From Pelagadaptatus aseana (GTDB lineage Bacteria > Pseudomonadota > Gammaproteobacteria > Pseudomonadales > Cellvibrionaceae): 64,000 bases of DNA. Position 1 is the first letter of the stretch. The number at the start of each line of letters is the position of its first letter. A program made the translations under genes and the position numbers. This document shows positions 1 through 9,565 of this stretch, in pieces. The stretch is taken from positions 122,974-186,973 of the forward strand of contig BAABNI010000007.1 of the NCBI GenBank assembly GCA_040365065.1, read 5' to 3'. Below the pieces are notes generated by a model that made no database searches, was not told where the DNA came from, and saw only the letters and a list, made by a program, of their open reading frames with translations.

Positions 1-2
1 AT

Positions 3-290
3 CCGGACGAGCTTGAATATCGGGTCAATACCGATCGTGAATCCCACTTCTATCAAGCCATTCGCTGTTACTGGCCCGATTTGCAGGACGGCAAATTAAC
101 TGCCGATTACTGCGGCATACGCCCGAAACTCACCAGCAAACACAGCCAGTCGCCAGCCGACTTCCGCATAGATTGCCAAGCACAACACGGCATTCCCGGC
201 TGGATCAACCTGTTTGGAATAGAGTCTCCCGGATTGACCGCCTCCCTGTCGTTGGCCGAAGCGGTTTGTAATATACTTGCCCGCAATTGA
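3..290 (+). CDS. NAD(P)/FAD-dependent oxidoreductase, LhgO/DAO family, C-terminal part
   Basis: Only the last 95 residues are in the window, read in an open frame that enters from the left edge. The segments YCGIRPKL and NLFGIESPGLTASL are typical of the C-terminus of L-2-hydroxyglutarate oxidase (LhgO) and related D-amino-acid-oxidase-fold flavoproteins. In those proteins this end closes over the FAD and contributes to the substrate pocket. The FAD-binding N-terminus is outside the window, so the substrate cannot be settled. The gene ends 19 bases before the methyltransferase gene on the same strand, which suggests co-transcription. The family call is firm; the exact substrate is inferred. 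Confidence 0.75.
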   Translation, partial: PDELEYRVNTDRESHFYQAIRCYWPDLQDGKLTADYCGIRPKLTSKHSQSPADFRIDCQAQHGIPGWINLFGIESPGLTASLSLAEAVCNILARN

Positions 291-309
291 AACCCAGCGG
301 AAAAACACC

Positions 310-1086
310 ATGTCCCAGACTGACAGTGAAGCCTATCTGAAGAAGAAACAATTTTTTGATTCGCTGCTGACCGTCTATGGCCGCAAACCGGTTTTGGAAG
401 CGTTGCAAGACCCTCACACCCGGGCCCACCGTTTACACTTGTCGGACAGCAACAAGCCCGCCGTCATTCTTGATCAGATTACGGAACTGGCCAGAAGCAA
501 GGGCGCCGAGGTGCTGCACCACGATAAAAAAGCCCTGTCTCGAATTTCCAGAAACAGCAAACAGGATCAGGGCGTGGCCGTGGATCTGGTGTGCCGTGAC
601 AATCAGGATTATCAGACTTTTCTTGAACAGAATCAGGAACAGAACGTCGAGCTGATTGCGCTGGATCGAATCACCAACCCACAAAATCTGGGCATGATCA
701 TCCGTTCCGTCTGCGCCGGAGGCAGCCGTGCATTGCTCTTGCCAGAAAAAGGTTGCGCCCGTCTGGACGCATTGGTCATCAAAGCCAGTGCCGGCACCCT
801 GTTCCGCACGCCGATCCTGCGTTGCAAAAGCCTGTCAGCGGCACTGCAGGATTTTCGTCAGCGTGACTATGATATTTACGGGCTGTCATCTCATGCCGAC
901 GCGGGTCTGCAGCAAATACCACCAGCGGGCAATAAAATATTTGTTCTGGGCAACGAAACCGATGGCGTATCAAAAGAAGTGGAAACACTCTGCAACAAAA
1001 TGGTGTCTATTCCCATGAACAATGGCGTGGAATCATTGAACGTTGCGGTAACGGCGAGCCTGTTGGCCTATCGAAACCTGCTCTGA
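310..1086 (+). CDS. TrmH/SpoU family RNA 2'-O-methyltransferase
   Basis: A 258-residue protein with an N-terminal substrate-binding domain (VYGRKPVLEAL near residue 25). The SPOUT trefoil-knot domain follows. Its three SpoU motifs are visible: DRITNPQNLGMIIRS, then VLGNETDGVS, then IPMNNGVESLNVAVTASL at the C-terminus. Such enzymes use S-adenosylmethionine to methylate a ribose 2'-OH in rRNA or tRNA. The RlmB-like architecture suggests rRNA, but the target base is not readable here. The ATG at 310 is preferred over an upstream in-frame codon at 277, because the longer form overlaps the preceding gene and adds residues not typical of the family. It converges on the MFS gene, with stops only a few bases apart. 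Confidence 0.88.
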   Translation: MSQTDSEAYLKKKQFFDSLLTVYGRKPVLEALQDPHTRAHRLHLSDSNKPAVILDQITELARSKGAEVLHHDKKALSRISRNSKQDQGVAVDLVCRDNQDYQTFLEQNQEQNVELIALDRITNPQNLGMIIRSVCAGGSRALLLPEKGCARLDALVIKASAGTLFRTPILRCKSLSAALQDFRQRDYDIYGLSSHADAGLQQIPPAGNKIFVLGNETDGVSKEVETLCNKMVSIPMNNGVESLNVAVTASLLAYRNLL

Positions 1087-1090
1087 CACT

Positions 1091-2323
1091 TCAAGCCTTC
1101 CACAAAGAGCGCGCAAATAAATACCGCACAAACACCAACAGGGTAAAACAGCCGCCCACCCAGAACAGCTGTAAAGGCCCGGTAAACTGCATGGTATAAC
1201 CACACACCAGTGCCCCCAATGGCGCCGCGCCAAATAACGCCAGCAAATACACCGACAACGCCCTGCCCCGGTACTCTTCCTCCACCTGCTCATGCAACAA
1301 GGCTTTACCCAGACTGGCAGAAATACCGGCCACCACACCCCAGCAGAAAATCAAAAAGAACAGACCCCGCTCATTGGGACCGGCGGACAAGGCAATCATA
1401 ATCAGTCCCGTATACAGCAGACAAAAAAGGATCGACTGCCCCGGTTTATGGGTATCGCCTTTTTTCAACAGCCCCAGTGTCGCCACCACATTGCCAACCA
1501 CAAACGCCAACTGCAAACCGGCAAAAAAAGCGCCGGATTCACCATAGGCATCGCGTACCAGCAATGGCATGGCCACCACATAAACACCAATATGGGTAAA
1601 GCCATTAAAGCCCACCAGCACAATCAATTGCCTGAGCACCTTGTGGCCGAAAACAAAACGCAATCCCTCACGAACGGAGGAATCCTCAGCGGTACTGTCC
1701 GTAATAACCGGGCCTGTATCAGTTCCTTGTTTGCCCAGATTGAGGGAATACATCAAGGCGGCCACCAGCATTACGGCAACAATCTGGATCGTCAAAATCC
1801 ACTGAATTCCCAGATGCTCTCTCTGACCTGCCAGAGCCACACCCAGTGCCTGAGCAACGTAAATGGCCAGACTCATCTGAATCACACTGATCTGCAGCGA
1901 GGTTTGCCCGCTGCGGTCCTGAACCTCTGGCAATACTCTGTCGCGAAGCGGTTGAATCAGAGTGGAAACCGATCCCGCCAACATCGCATAGACAAACAGC
2001 AAGGGCACAATTAATGCCTGCTGATTTATCAGCCAGAGCAATCCCAAGTGCAACACGGCCAGCGTCAGATACAGGTAAGGCAACAGTGGAGCACTGCCCT
2101 GGCGGTCAGCAAAAGCACCGCCGGACAACATCAGAATAACAACCGGAAACAGACTGAAAAATTGCAGCCACCCCATCTGCAAAGAGGACAATTGCAAATC
2201 ACCCACCGCGATCCAAGGCACCACCACGGTCTGAACGCCCATGGCAAGCGCAGCCAAAGCGGCAGCAAGGTGATAGCGCATTAAAGGATTGGAAAGTAGC
2301 GAGTTCGGGGAGGAATTGTTCAT
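1091..2323 (-). CDS. MFS transporter (12-TM exporter type)
   Basis: About 410 residues dominated by hydrophobic segments consistent with the twelve-helix major facilitator fold. Helix 1 contains LAAALAALAMGVQTVVVPW. The loop between helices 2 and 3 has GGAFADRQGS, the family's G-x3-D-R-x-G signature. The overall pattern resembles the EntS/MFS_3 drug or siderophore exporter group. Substrate and direction are not determined. The ATG at 2323 sits in good context. A second ATG at 2332 would add three residues, and the open frame to 2386 adds a charged tail with no family precedent. It lies downstream of amtB on the same strand, but a terminator separates them. Confidence 0.8.
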   Translation of the reverse strand: MNNSSPNSLLSNPLMRYHLAAALAALAMGVQTVVVPWIAVGDLQLSSLQMGWLQFFSLFPVVILMLSGGAFADRQGSAPLLPYLYLTLAVLHLGLLWLINQQALIVPLLFVYAMLAGSVSTLIQPLRDRVLPEVQDRSGQTSLQISVIQMSLAIYVAQALGVALAGQREHLGIQWILTIQIVAVMLVAALMYSLNLGKQGTDTGPVITDSTAEDSSVREGLRFVFGHKVLRQLIVLVGFNGFTHIGVYVVAMPLLVRDAYGESGAFFAGLQLAFVVGNVVATLGLLKKGDTHKPGQSILFCLLYTGLIMIALSAGPNERGLFFLIFCWGVVAGISASLGKALLHEQVEEEYRGRALSVYLLALFGAAPLGALVCGYTMQFTGPLQLFWVGGCFTLLVFVRYLFARSLWKA

Positions 2324-2460
2324 GGCAGGCATTCTACCATCAGAATAACGCAACAAACATCGCCGCTCCTGCGCATCGACCACCATGGATGGTGGAAATG
2401 CAGCTTATGCAGGAGCAATCAGCTGCCATGCGCCCGCGGCATACCGTACATCCTGTACAT

Positions 2461-2498
2461 AAAAAAACCGGCATACCCCAAAGGCTATGCCGGCTTTT
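2461..2498 (-). terminator. Intrinsic terminator downstream of amtB
   Basis: Inverted arms CCGGCATA (2468-2475) and TATGCCGG (2486-2493) enclose a 10-base loop. On the minus strand they are followed by seven T residues. It lies about 20 bases beyond the amtB stop, in the right orientation to end amtB transcription before the MFS gene. Confidence 0.85.
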
Positions 2499-2518
2499 CA
2501 AGACGATAACAAATTGAA

Positions 2519-3808
2519 TCAGAACTTGTAACCAGACTCTTCGTGCAGAACCAGATCCAGACCTTCGGTCTCCTGCTCTTCGCTGACGCGAATACCGGAA
2601 GTCATAATGCCAGTAACCTTCAGCAGGATATAAGTCGCCACAGCGGTATAAACAAAAGTAGCCACCACGCCGATCACCTGCACCTTGAACTGCTCGGCGA
2701 TGCTGTTGATGCCATCGGCAAAACCGAAGCCGCTGAAAATACCCAGATCCGGAGAGGCAAAAACACCCGCCAGCAGAGTACCCAGAATACCGCCCACGCC
2801 GTGCACCGGGAATACATCCAGAGAATCATCAATCTGCCATTTACGCTTAATGGCCTGAGTCATGTAGAAACAGATCACACCAGCACTCAGACCGATAACC
2901 AACGCCCCCGCAGGACCCACAAAGCCGGAGGCCGGAGTAATGGTACCCAGACCAGCAACCATACCGGTTACGATACCCAGTACGCTTGGCTTACCAAATT
3001 TAACCCACTCCATGGTCATCCACGCCAGAGAGCCCGCCGCCGCGGAGATATGGGTAACCGTCATCGCCATGGCCGCATCGCCATTGGCTGCCAATGCCGA
3101 GCCGGCATTAAAACCAAACCAGCCCACCCACAGCATACCGGCGCCGGTTACGGTCATGGTCAGGTTGTGGGGCGGCATGGCAGTGGTCGGGAAACCACGA
3201 CGATTGCCAATCATCAGTGCCGCAACCAAAGCAGCCACACCCGCGGTGATGTGCACCACGGTGCCACCGGCAAAGTCCAGCAGCCCCATGCTGCCCAACC
3301 AACCGCCGCCCCATACCCAGTGGCACACAGGGAAGTAGACAACAATCAGCCAGAAGGCACTGAAAATCAGCATCGAGGAGAATTTCATACGTTCAGCAAA
3401 AGCACCCACGATCAGAGCCGGGGTGATGATGGCAAACGTCATTTGAAACATAAAAAACAGAGATTCGGGAATATCACCCGAAAGATCGCCTTTGCCCATA
3501 CCGGCCATAAAGACGCGGCTGAAATCACCGATCCAGGCATTGCCTTCACCGAAGCTCAGGCTGTAGCCAACAATCAGCCAGATCAAAGAGGCCATGCAGG
3601 CAATGGCGAAGCACTGCATCAGAACAGACAAAACGTTCTTGGTACGCACCAGACCGGCGTAAAACAGTGACAGACCCGGCAGGGTCATAAATAGGACCAG
3701 AGCCGTAGCCGTTAAAATCCACGCCGTATTGGCACCACTCAGTTCATCGCCCGCCATCGCAACAGGCGAAAGGGCCAGCAATGCCCCCATTCCCAGCAAC
3801 TTTTTCAT
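2519..3808 (-). CDS. amtB: Ammonium transporter AmtB
   Basis: A 429-residue Amt/Rh-family channel that conducts ammonium or ammonia across the inner membrane. A cleavable signal peptide (MKKLLGMGALLALSPVAMAG) is followed by eleven predicted membrane segments. The two pore histidine regions are present as VVHITAGVAALVAALM and VFPVHGVGGILGTLLAG. The periplasmic ammonium-site region near SLFYAGLVRTKNVLS is also recognisable. Length and order match the family. No glnK (PII) gene lies next to it, although glnK-amtB pairing is common in proteobacteria. The PII partner must be encoded elsewhere if it controls this channel. Confidence 0.96.
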   Translation of the reverse strand: MKKLLGMGALLALSPVAMAGDELSGANTAWILTATALVLFMTLPGLSLFYAGLVRTKNVLSVLMQCFAIACMASLIWLIVGYSLSFGEGNAWIGDFSRVFMAGMGKGDLSGDIPESLFFMFQMTFAIITPALIVGAFAERMKFSSMLIFSAFWLIVVYFPVCHWVWGGGWLGSMGLLDFAGGTVVHITAGVAALVAALMIGNRRGFPTTAMPPHNLTMTVTGAGMLWVGWFGFNAGSALAANGDAAMAMTVTHISAAAGSLAWMTMEWVKFGKPSVLGIVTGMVAGLGTITPASGFVGPAGALVIGLSAGVICFYMTQAIKRKWQIDDSLDVFPVHGVGGILGTLLAGVFASPDLGIFSGFGFADGINSIAEQFKVQVIGVVATFVYTAVATYILLKVTGIMTSGIRVSEEQETEGLDLVLHEESGYKF

Positions 3809-4043
3809 AGTTGAAATACCTTAAATAAACACACAGTCGATTATTGGTGGCGGCTTGATAAGTCTGCCAACCACACTTTATTTTCCGTCAGCGATGTACC
3901 CCGCCGATCGTGAACGCAAGCCATTCTGCACAGACATGGGGCACGCCTCAAGCGCGTTTTTTAACTATCTCAAAAACGCACCAATCTTGAACATTTATTA
4001 TCAGGCAAAAATTAAAAGGCACAGAATTTGTGCAATTTTAGGA

Positions 4044-6107
4044 TTAATTAAGCTGCCGACGCCTGGGTATCTGCTGCTTTAATTGCTTGAAAAGCAACTG
4101 CCACTCCTGCGGCTGAAATTCGCCATTGCCATAGAGGGCTTGCTCCATCATCAGCACCATCTTGGCCACAATACTTTCCACGGAAGGATTCGCTGACGCC
4201 ACCCGGCGAAGAAACTCGCCCACAGGTTCACCTCGGGCGCGCTGAAAGCCGCGCCGCTCAAGCACCCTTTCAGTGCGAGCAAACGCTTTCAACGCCGGAG
4301 CCATGGGTTTGGGTCTGGACCGCCACCACAGGTGCAGCGTCATAAGCACCAGAATGGCGCCACCTGCACCAAGTACAAATAACACCATTTTTAATGGGGT
4401 TACACCGTTAAGCCAGTTATCCAACAACTGATCCTGAGCTCGACTATCGAAGCCCATCACCGATTTGTGCCAACGGTAATTGAGGGCATCCCACTGCAAT
4501 CGTAACTGATTGAAAAACTCCAGATGACGGTAACGCCCCAGCGACCAGAAGTTCTCCACCAGACTGGCCTGCAGATCCCCGAGGCTTTGCTGGACCCTCT
4601 CCGGGGCAACGGCCGCAGTCGGATCAAAGCGCACCCACCCCTCCCCTTGCAACCAGACTTCGGTCCAGGCGTGGGCATCGTACTGATGCACCACATAATA
4701 ATTTTCCAGCGAGTTGTACTCCCCGCCCATATAACCGGCCACCACCCGGGCAGGAATGCCCGCGGCCCGCATCATCACGACAAAGCTGCTGGCGAAATGC
4801 TCACAGAAACCCTGCTGAGTCTCCCACAGGAATTCATCCACGGTGTGCCTGCCTAACAGAGGCGGGTCCAGCGTGTAGACAAAACTGCGGTTGTAAAATT
4901 GCATCAGGCGTTTGATATAGGCTCTATCTGACCCCGCTTCTCTGCGCCACTGCAGCGCTTTTTCCTGAGAGTCAGGATTAAAGCCCTCAGGCAACAGCAG
5001 ATTCGTCCGGCGCACAATGTCCGGCAAGCCTCCGGCTTCCACCCGGTAATCGAGGCTGGACTGCACCGAGTACACCATCCGCTGACGGATCGGATCTTGC
5101 GCCACCAGACGCTGATTGGTGGTTTGCACAATACTTTTATCGGCTGGGCTTTCGAACTCAGTGGCCAACATCAGACTGAATAACCAACGCTGTTGAGTCG
5201 GCTCTAGGATAATTTCATAGGAGGTATGGCGCCCAAGCGGTTGTTCATTGTCATTGGCATAATTGAGGACCGAAGGCGTATTTTGGCTCTCCCCCCAGCG
5301 GATCCAGTTTTCTCCCTCGGTTCCCAGCTGGTTTTTGGACGGTTGCCATCTGCGCCCATCAAAATCGGAAAATATCAGTCCCCGCCAGTACAATTCCTCC
5401 TGTCTGGGCAACTCCCCATCAAACGTTGCTCGAAACGCCACGCCACCGGCACGGGAAAGATTGCTGAAATCCCCGGGTGACATGCTGTCGCTGACCCCGG
5501 TGGTATTACCGTGATTTTCCAATGGAATGGACCACAGCGAGCCAATGCGTGGCATCACCAGAAACAACAGAATCATCAAGGGAATGCTGTGCAGCACCAA
5601 TCGCCCCCCCAGCCAGAAACTTCGTTTGGGCTGCAGGTGTCCCTGAGGCTGATAGACCACCAGCAAAGCGGTGGTAATGACCCAGATACAGGCACCACTG
5701 ATCAATAACGCACTGATGGATTGATCAAACAGAAATTGGGTACCCACCACAAAATAGCTCAGGTACAACAACAGCTGGGCATCCTTGCGGCTTTGCATCT
5801 CCAGCAACTTGAGCAGTATCGCGCACACCAGCAGCGACACCATCGGCTCCAGCGCCATCATTCTCCCAAAGGTAAGATACAGCCCACAGCTACAGACAAT
5901 AACCAGTACGACTTTGTTCAGCGCCGATGGAGCCTGCCACCGGCCACGAAACAGCTGCACCCGCCAGGCCACAACAAAAATCCAGATGGCCGCCAGCCAG
6001 CGCGGCAATTCTCCGGCGATGGGCAGGATACTCAGTGACAATGCCGCCACCAGCCACAGCAGACTGTTGCGCGGAGGTAAATAGCGGATCGACTTGCCTG
6101 CACTCAT
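4044..6107 (-). CDS. tgpA: Membrane-anchored transglutaminase-like protein (DUF3488/TgpA type)
   Basis: A 687-residue protein. The N-terminal 200 residues hold six or so membrane helices (DUF3488). A periplasmic transglutaminase-like core follows, then one membrane helix near residues 560-582 and a cytoplasmic DUF4129-like tail. The papain-like triad is intact: C435 in GFCEHFAS, H479 in DAHAWTEV and D495 in RFDPTAA. In Pseudomonas the orthologue TgpA is a periplasmic transglutaminase important for viability; its target is not defined. It lies 21 bases downstream of a DUF58 gene, as in the usual moxR-DUF58-tgpA cluster. The matching moxR here lies some 9 kb away. Confidence 0.9.
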   Translation of the reverse strand: MSAGKSIRYLPPRNSLLWLVAALSLSILPIAGELPRWLAAIWIFVVAWRVQLFRGRWQAPSALNKVVLVIVCSCGLYLTFGRMMALEPMVSLLVCAILLKLLEMQSRKDAQLLLYLSYFVVGTQFLFDQSISALLISGACIWVITTALLVVYQPQGHLQPKRSFWLGGRLVLHSIPLMILLFLVMPRIGSLWSIPLENHGNTTGVSDSMSPGDFSNLSRAGGVAFRATFDGELPRQEELYWRGLIFSDFDGRRWQPSKNQLGTEGENWIRWGESQNTPSVLNYANDNEQPLGRHTSYEIILEPTQQRWLFSLMLATEFESPADKSIVQTTNQRLVAQDPIRQRMVYSVQSSLDYRVEAGGLPDIVRRTNLLLPEGFNPDSQEKALQWRREAGSDRAYIKRLMQFYNRSFVYTLDPPLLGRHTVDEFLWETQQGFCEHFASSFVVMMRAAGIPARVVAGYMGGEYNSLENYYVVHQYDAHAWTEVWLQGEGWVRFDPTAAVAPERVQQSLGDLQASLVENFWSLGRYRHLEFFNQLRLQWDALNYRWHKSVMGFDSRAQDQLLDNWLNGVTPLKMVLFVLGAGGAILVLMTLHLWWRSRPKPMAPALKAFARTERVLERRGFQRARGEPVGEFLRRVASANPSVESIVAKMVLMMEQALYGNGEFQPQEWQLLFKQLKQQIPRRRQLN

Positions 6108-6128
6108 AACCCGAGTTTCCTCATCGAT

Positions 6129-7121
6129 TCAGCCCTCGAACAAGGCCAGTGCTTTTAACAGCTGCTGTTTATGCTCTATCCCGGTATCAGGGTCAAAGCT
6201 GACACCGGGCAAGCGCAGGCCGAAGGGTTGTTGGGTCGCGCTGATTTTCAGCACCCAATAACACAGAACCGACAGGCGCTGTTCCCTGCCCATGCCATCG
6301 AGCGCATCCCAGTCCAACCACAGTTTCTGTTCCCGGTAGGCCACGTATTCCTTACTCAGCAGCTGCTGTCCGCGAGCGTATTGTTTCCAGGCGATATGCC
6401 TTGGCGACATGCCATCGTGGTGGCGTTTGAAACCGTTAAAATCTTCAGAGCCACTGTCATCCAGTACATTGCCCTCCGCCTCCGATCCGGCACCACTGAC
6501 TGGCATCTCGATACCCGCCAGTGGCTTGGGGTACACCAGAATTCGAGCGTCCAGATGCGGGTAACTCCAGCAGCGGATAATCCCCAGGGGAAAGCGGCTG
6601 CTCACCGTGATGCGACCGGGCTCGAACCAACCCCGGCGCGGGGTATCAACAAACAACTTGACCCTGACCTGCTTGTCCTCGAGCAGATTGACTCGAACTT
6701 CAGAGCCATGAGGGTACTGCAGCACAATATTTTCTTTTTCCTGCGTCTGCGGGCAACTGACCAGCACCTCCACCTCACCCTGCTCTCCGGCGTAACAGGG
6801 TGCCGATTTCAGGTATTCCAGTGTCAGCCCCGACATATTGAAAAAGGTGTGATGAATAGAAATCACCAACAGGGCCACCATAAAGTAAGCCAGCCCCAGC
6901 ACCATATTGTTCTCATAGTTGGTGCCCATCAGCCACATCAAAAGATTCACAAACAGGAATCCGAAACCGGCCATACTCGGGAAAATATACAGATTCTTAT
7001 TATTGAGCTGCTGTTTTCTTGCCGGTTGCTGGCGACGGTTGACCCACTGCCTGAAGCGCTCATTGAGGCGCTGTCGTATATTTAGTGTGGGTTTAATACT
7101 GGCTGACACTGTTTTGCCCAA
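6129..7121 (-). CDS. DUF58 domain protein with N-terminal membrane anchor
   Basis: A 330-residue protein. Two hydrophobic helices (about residues 45-85, including FPSMAGFGFLFVNLLMWLMG) are followed by a beta-rich segment. The C-terminus carries the DUF58 signature, seen as GSEDFNGFKRHHDGMSPRHIAWKQYAR. DUF58 proteins accompany MoxR AAA+ ATPases and are thought to be their client or adaptor. This one is translated just upstream of the transglutaminase gene, so the two likely form one unit. The start is the first ATG after the divergent intergenic region. Function within the complex is unknown. Confidence 0.85.
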   Translation of the reverse strand: MGKTVSASIKPTLNIRQRLNERFRQWVNRRQQPARKQQLNNKNLYIFPSMAGFGFLFVNLLMWLMGTNYENNMVLGLAYFMVALLVISIHHTFFNMSGLTLEYLKSAPCYAGEQGEVEVLVSCPQTQEKENIVLQYPHGSEVRVNLLEDKQVRVKLFVDTPRRGWFEPGRITVSSRFPLGIIRCWSYPHLDARILVYPKPLAGIEMPVSGAGSEAEGNVLDDSGSEDFNGFKRHHDGMSPRHIAWKQYARGQQLLSKEYVAYREQKLWLDWDALDGMGREQRLSVLCYWVLKISATQQPFGLRLPGVSFDPDTGIEHKQQLLKALALFEG

Positions 7122-7264
7122 CTGTTCTGTCTTATAAGATTATTCTTAAAAGCTAATACCTTAAAAGTAAGGTGCCTGATAAGATTGGACCGTTTTCGGC
7201 ACCCAAACAACCACTTTGGTGCTTTTTACACAATATTTACAAACCATTAACCCGATAGCACTTT

Positions 7265-7825
7265 ATGTCGCCTCACTTCCCCGTACATTGGCAGAAGATC
7301 GCCTTTATCGCCTCTCTGGCCTGCCGCCATCAGGGTAATTACATCCTCTTTTGCGAAGCCATCGAACAACCCGATAACGCCGCGAGCTATCGAAAAATTT
7401 TACATAAAGTCTGGGAGTATCTCGCCGGACAGCTGAATTCCATGAAGAATCTGGAAAAGGCGCTGTTGTTGTTGGAAGAGATCACACCCAATCCTGAAGA
7501 GCATGACAACTACGGGGTCTACCCGGCACTGGACGCCTGCACCCTGCTTACCAGTGCCCTGCAAATGATTCTCGACCACGACATAGATGATTTGCAGGAT
7601 GCCGCGCAACTGTCGCTGGGTACCGTTGCCCAATTTCTTGAGGTCTCGGTTGAGGCAGACGCTGACGAGATTGCCCAGCACCCGCTATTTGAACGCGAAC
7701 AGCAATTGCAGGATGAGGTACAGAGGCAATTGCTCAACGGTGAAAAACATAAACATGAAACCATCCGACAGTTGCGCAGAATGCTGTCGGAACTGGACTG
7801 CAGTAATCTGGGAATACCCAACTGA
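7265..7825 (+). CDS. yjaG: YjaG family protein (DUF416)
   Basis: A 186-residue soluble protein matching the small alpha-helical DUF416 family. Recognisable features are the N-terminal WQKIAFIASLACRHQGNYILF block and the central YGVYPALDACTLLTSALQMIL. In E. coli yjaG is a gene of unknown role. No catalytic residues can be assigned. It is transcribed divergently from the DUF58 gene across about 140 bases and is followed 83 bases later by nhaA. The family call is good; no function is claimed. Confidence 0.82.
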   Translation: MSPHFPVHWQKIAFIASLACRHQGNYILFCEAIEQPDNAASYRKILHKVWEYLAGQLNSMKNLEKALLLLEEITPNPEEHDNYGVYPALDACTLLTSALQMILDHDIDDLQDAAQLSLGTVAQFLEVSVEADADEIAQHPLFEREQQLQDEVQRQLLNGEKHKHETIRQLRRMLSELDCSNLGIPN

Positions 7826-7908
7826 CGTATCATCAAACGTCATACAATTAATAAGTAGAAACCATGCGGCCACGGATATCAGGCATGGAAGCCAACTGAG
7901 GGACCATT

Positions 7909-9114
7909 GTGACACCAGACCAAAACACCACTCCCAGCCCAGAAAATTTTATTGCCAGCTTTTTCAAAATGGAATCCGCTGGCGGCATCCTTTTGTTTTT
8001 TGCTGCAGTGCTGGCCATCATTTTTGCCAACACTGGCCTGGAACCCTTCTACCAACTGCTGCTCTCTACCCCAGTTGAGGTTCGTGTTGGCGCTCTGGAG
8101 ATCGCCAAACCTCTGTTGCTGTGGATCAATGACGGTTTGATGGCCATCTTCTTTTTTCTGGTTGGACTGGAGCTGAAACGAGAGCTGATTGAAGGCGAGC
8201 TTTCCGACAAGCGCAATATCATTCTTCCCGGTATTGGAGCCGTGGGCGGCATGCTGATCCCCGCCCTGATTTACGTGTATTTCAATCACGACAATCCACA
8301 AGCCATTCAAGGCTGGGCCATCCCTGCCGCCACCGACATAGCCTTTGCCCTTGGGGTGCTGACACTATTGGGGTCACGCGTACCAGCTTCCATCAAAGTC
8401 TTCCTGACCTCGCTGGCCATCTTTGATGACATCGGTGCCATCCTGATCATCGCCTTCTTTTACACCGATAACCTGTCATTTACTTCGCTGATGGTGGTGG
8501 CCTGTTGCGTTCCAATCTTGATCCTACTGAACCGCAAGAACATCACCTCCAACAGCCCCTACATTCTGATTGGCGTAATCATGTGGATTGCCACCCTGAA
8601 ATCCGGCGTGCATGCCACCCTGGCCGGTGTGCTGCTGGCCATGTTTATTCCCATGTACAGCAAACAAGACCCGAAAATTTCTCCGGTAAAAATCATGGAG
8701 CACGATCTCCATCCAATTGTGGCCTTTTTTGTTCTTCCCGTTTTCGCGTTCGCCAATGCGGGCCTGAACCTAACCGGTGTCGGCATGGAACAGATTGCTC
8801 ACAGTGTCCCGGTAGGCATTGCTCTGGGCCTGTTCTTTGGCAAACAGATTGGCATCTTCGGGCTCTGCGGCCTGGCCATCAAAATGGGCTGGGTGAGTTT
8901 GCCAAAAGGCATGTCCTGGGCCAGCCTCTACGGCACCGCCGCACTGTGTGGCATAGGTTTCACCATGAGCCTGTTTATCGGCTCACTGGCGTTTGAAGGC
9001 AGTGGCGTTACCCTGTTTGACGATCGTTTGGGCATTATTCTGGGATCCCTGGCCTCAGGCATTGTGGGTTATCTGGTGTTGAATAAGAGTTTGCCAAAAA
9101 CTGAAAAGACGTAA
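7909..9114 (+). CDS. nhaA: Na+/H+ antiporter NhaA
   Basis: A 401-residue inner-membrane antiporter that exports sodium in exchange for protons, supporting pH and salt homeostasis. Family hallmarks include FFKMESAGGILLFFAAVLAIIFANTG at the N-terminus and GLELKRELIEGEL in the early loop. The ATDIAFALGVL and IFDDIGAI motifs of helices IV and V carry the paired aspartates of the transport site. Translation starts at a GTG with a GAGGGA ribosome-binding site eight bases upstream. No nhaR regulator gene is adjacent. The length is near that of the E. coli protein. It is the last core-type gene before the AT-rich accessory patch. Confidence 0.95.
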   Translation: MTPDQNTTPSPENFIASFFKMESAGGILLFFAAVLAIIFANTGLEPFYQLLLSTPVEVRVGALEIAKPLLLWINDGLMAIFFFLVGLELKRELIEGELSDKRNIILPGIGAVGGMLIPALIYVYFNHDNPQAIQGWAIPAATDIAFALGVLTLLGSRVPASIKVFLTSLAIFDDIGAILIIAFFYTDNLSFTSLMVVACCVPILILLNRKNITSNSPYILIGVIMWIATLKSGVHATLAGVLLAMFIPMYSKQDPKISPVKIMEHDLHPIVAFFVLPVFAFANAGLNLTGVGMEQIAHSVPVGIALGLFFGKQIGIFGLCGLAIKMGWVSLPKGMSWASLYGTAALCGIGFTMSLFIGSLAFEGSGVTLFDDRLGIILGSLASGIVGYLVLNKSLPKTEKT

Positions 9115-9145
9115 GACCGGACTCTCAAGGAAGTACATATTACAC

Positions 9146-9565
9146 ATGGCCAGTTTCAAGGTTTTTCAAAACCTCAATATACTCTTAGCCCCAGTCATAT
9201 TAATCAGCTGTGTGTCCGTACATGATGCCAACACCGGTATGGCCAATCCAGTACAGGCTTACCTTCTGAATAAAGAGAACGTTACCCAACACAATATGCT
9301 TGGTACGACTAACAAAACTTATTTATACAGAGTATGCAATAGAACGTTTGCCGCTGTTTACAACAATCCATCCGAGGAAATGGATTATTTAAGCTTGCGA
9401 TTTAATCATAAGCTGGTTGATGAACTCACGAATGGCGACCCTGCTATTCAACCAGAGAATCAATTTGACAGTATCAGTTGGATAAAAATTAAATTAGACA
9501 CAAACAAAGAGCTGTCTGAGCTTTATAGTCTGATTGATTATTCGTATTCATTTTATGGGTGTTGA
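9146..9565 (+). CDS. Putative small lipoprotein, unknown function
   Basis: A 139-residue protein with a hydrophobic N-terminus ending in a plausible lipobox, LISC, so C22 would be the lipidated residue after cleavage. The rest is polar and rich in Asn, Tyr and Asp, and I recognise no domain. Codon use is more AT-rich than in the neighbouring nhaA. A possible ribosome-binding site (AAGGAAGT) lies rather far upstream of the ATG. The coding end abuts a decayed IS66-family element, so the C-terminus may have been altered by that insertion. Being a real gene is likely but not certain. Confidence 0.5.
   Translation: MASFKVFQNLNILLAPVILISCVSVHDANTGMANPVQAYLLNKENVTQHNMLGTTNKTYLYRVCNRTFAAVYNNPSEEMDYLSLRFNHKLVDELTNGDPAIQPENQFDSISWIKIKLDTNKELSELYSLIDYSYSFYGC

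Noticed and set aside
3809..3960. Sigma-54 promoter for amtB
   Set aside because: I looked on the minus strand for TGGCAC-N5-TTGC spacing; the near matches lack either the GG or the GC at the required distance.
3855..4082. 75-codon plus-strand frame upstream of amtB
   Set aside because: It runs into the tgpA 3' end, has no ribosome-binding site or family likeness, and lies where the amtB promoter should be.
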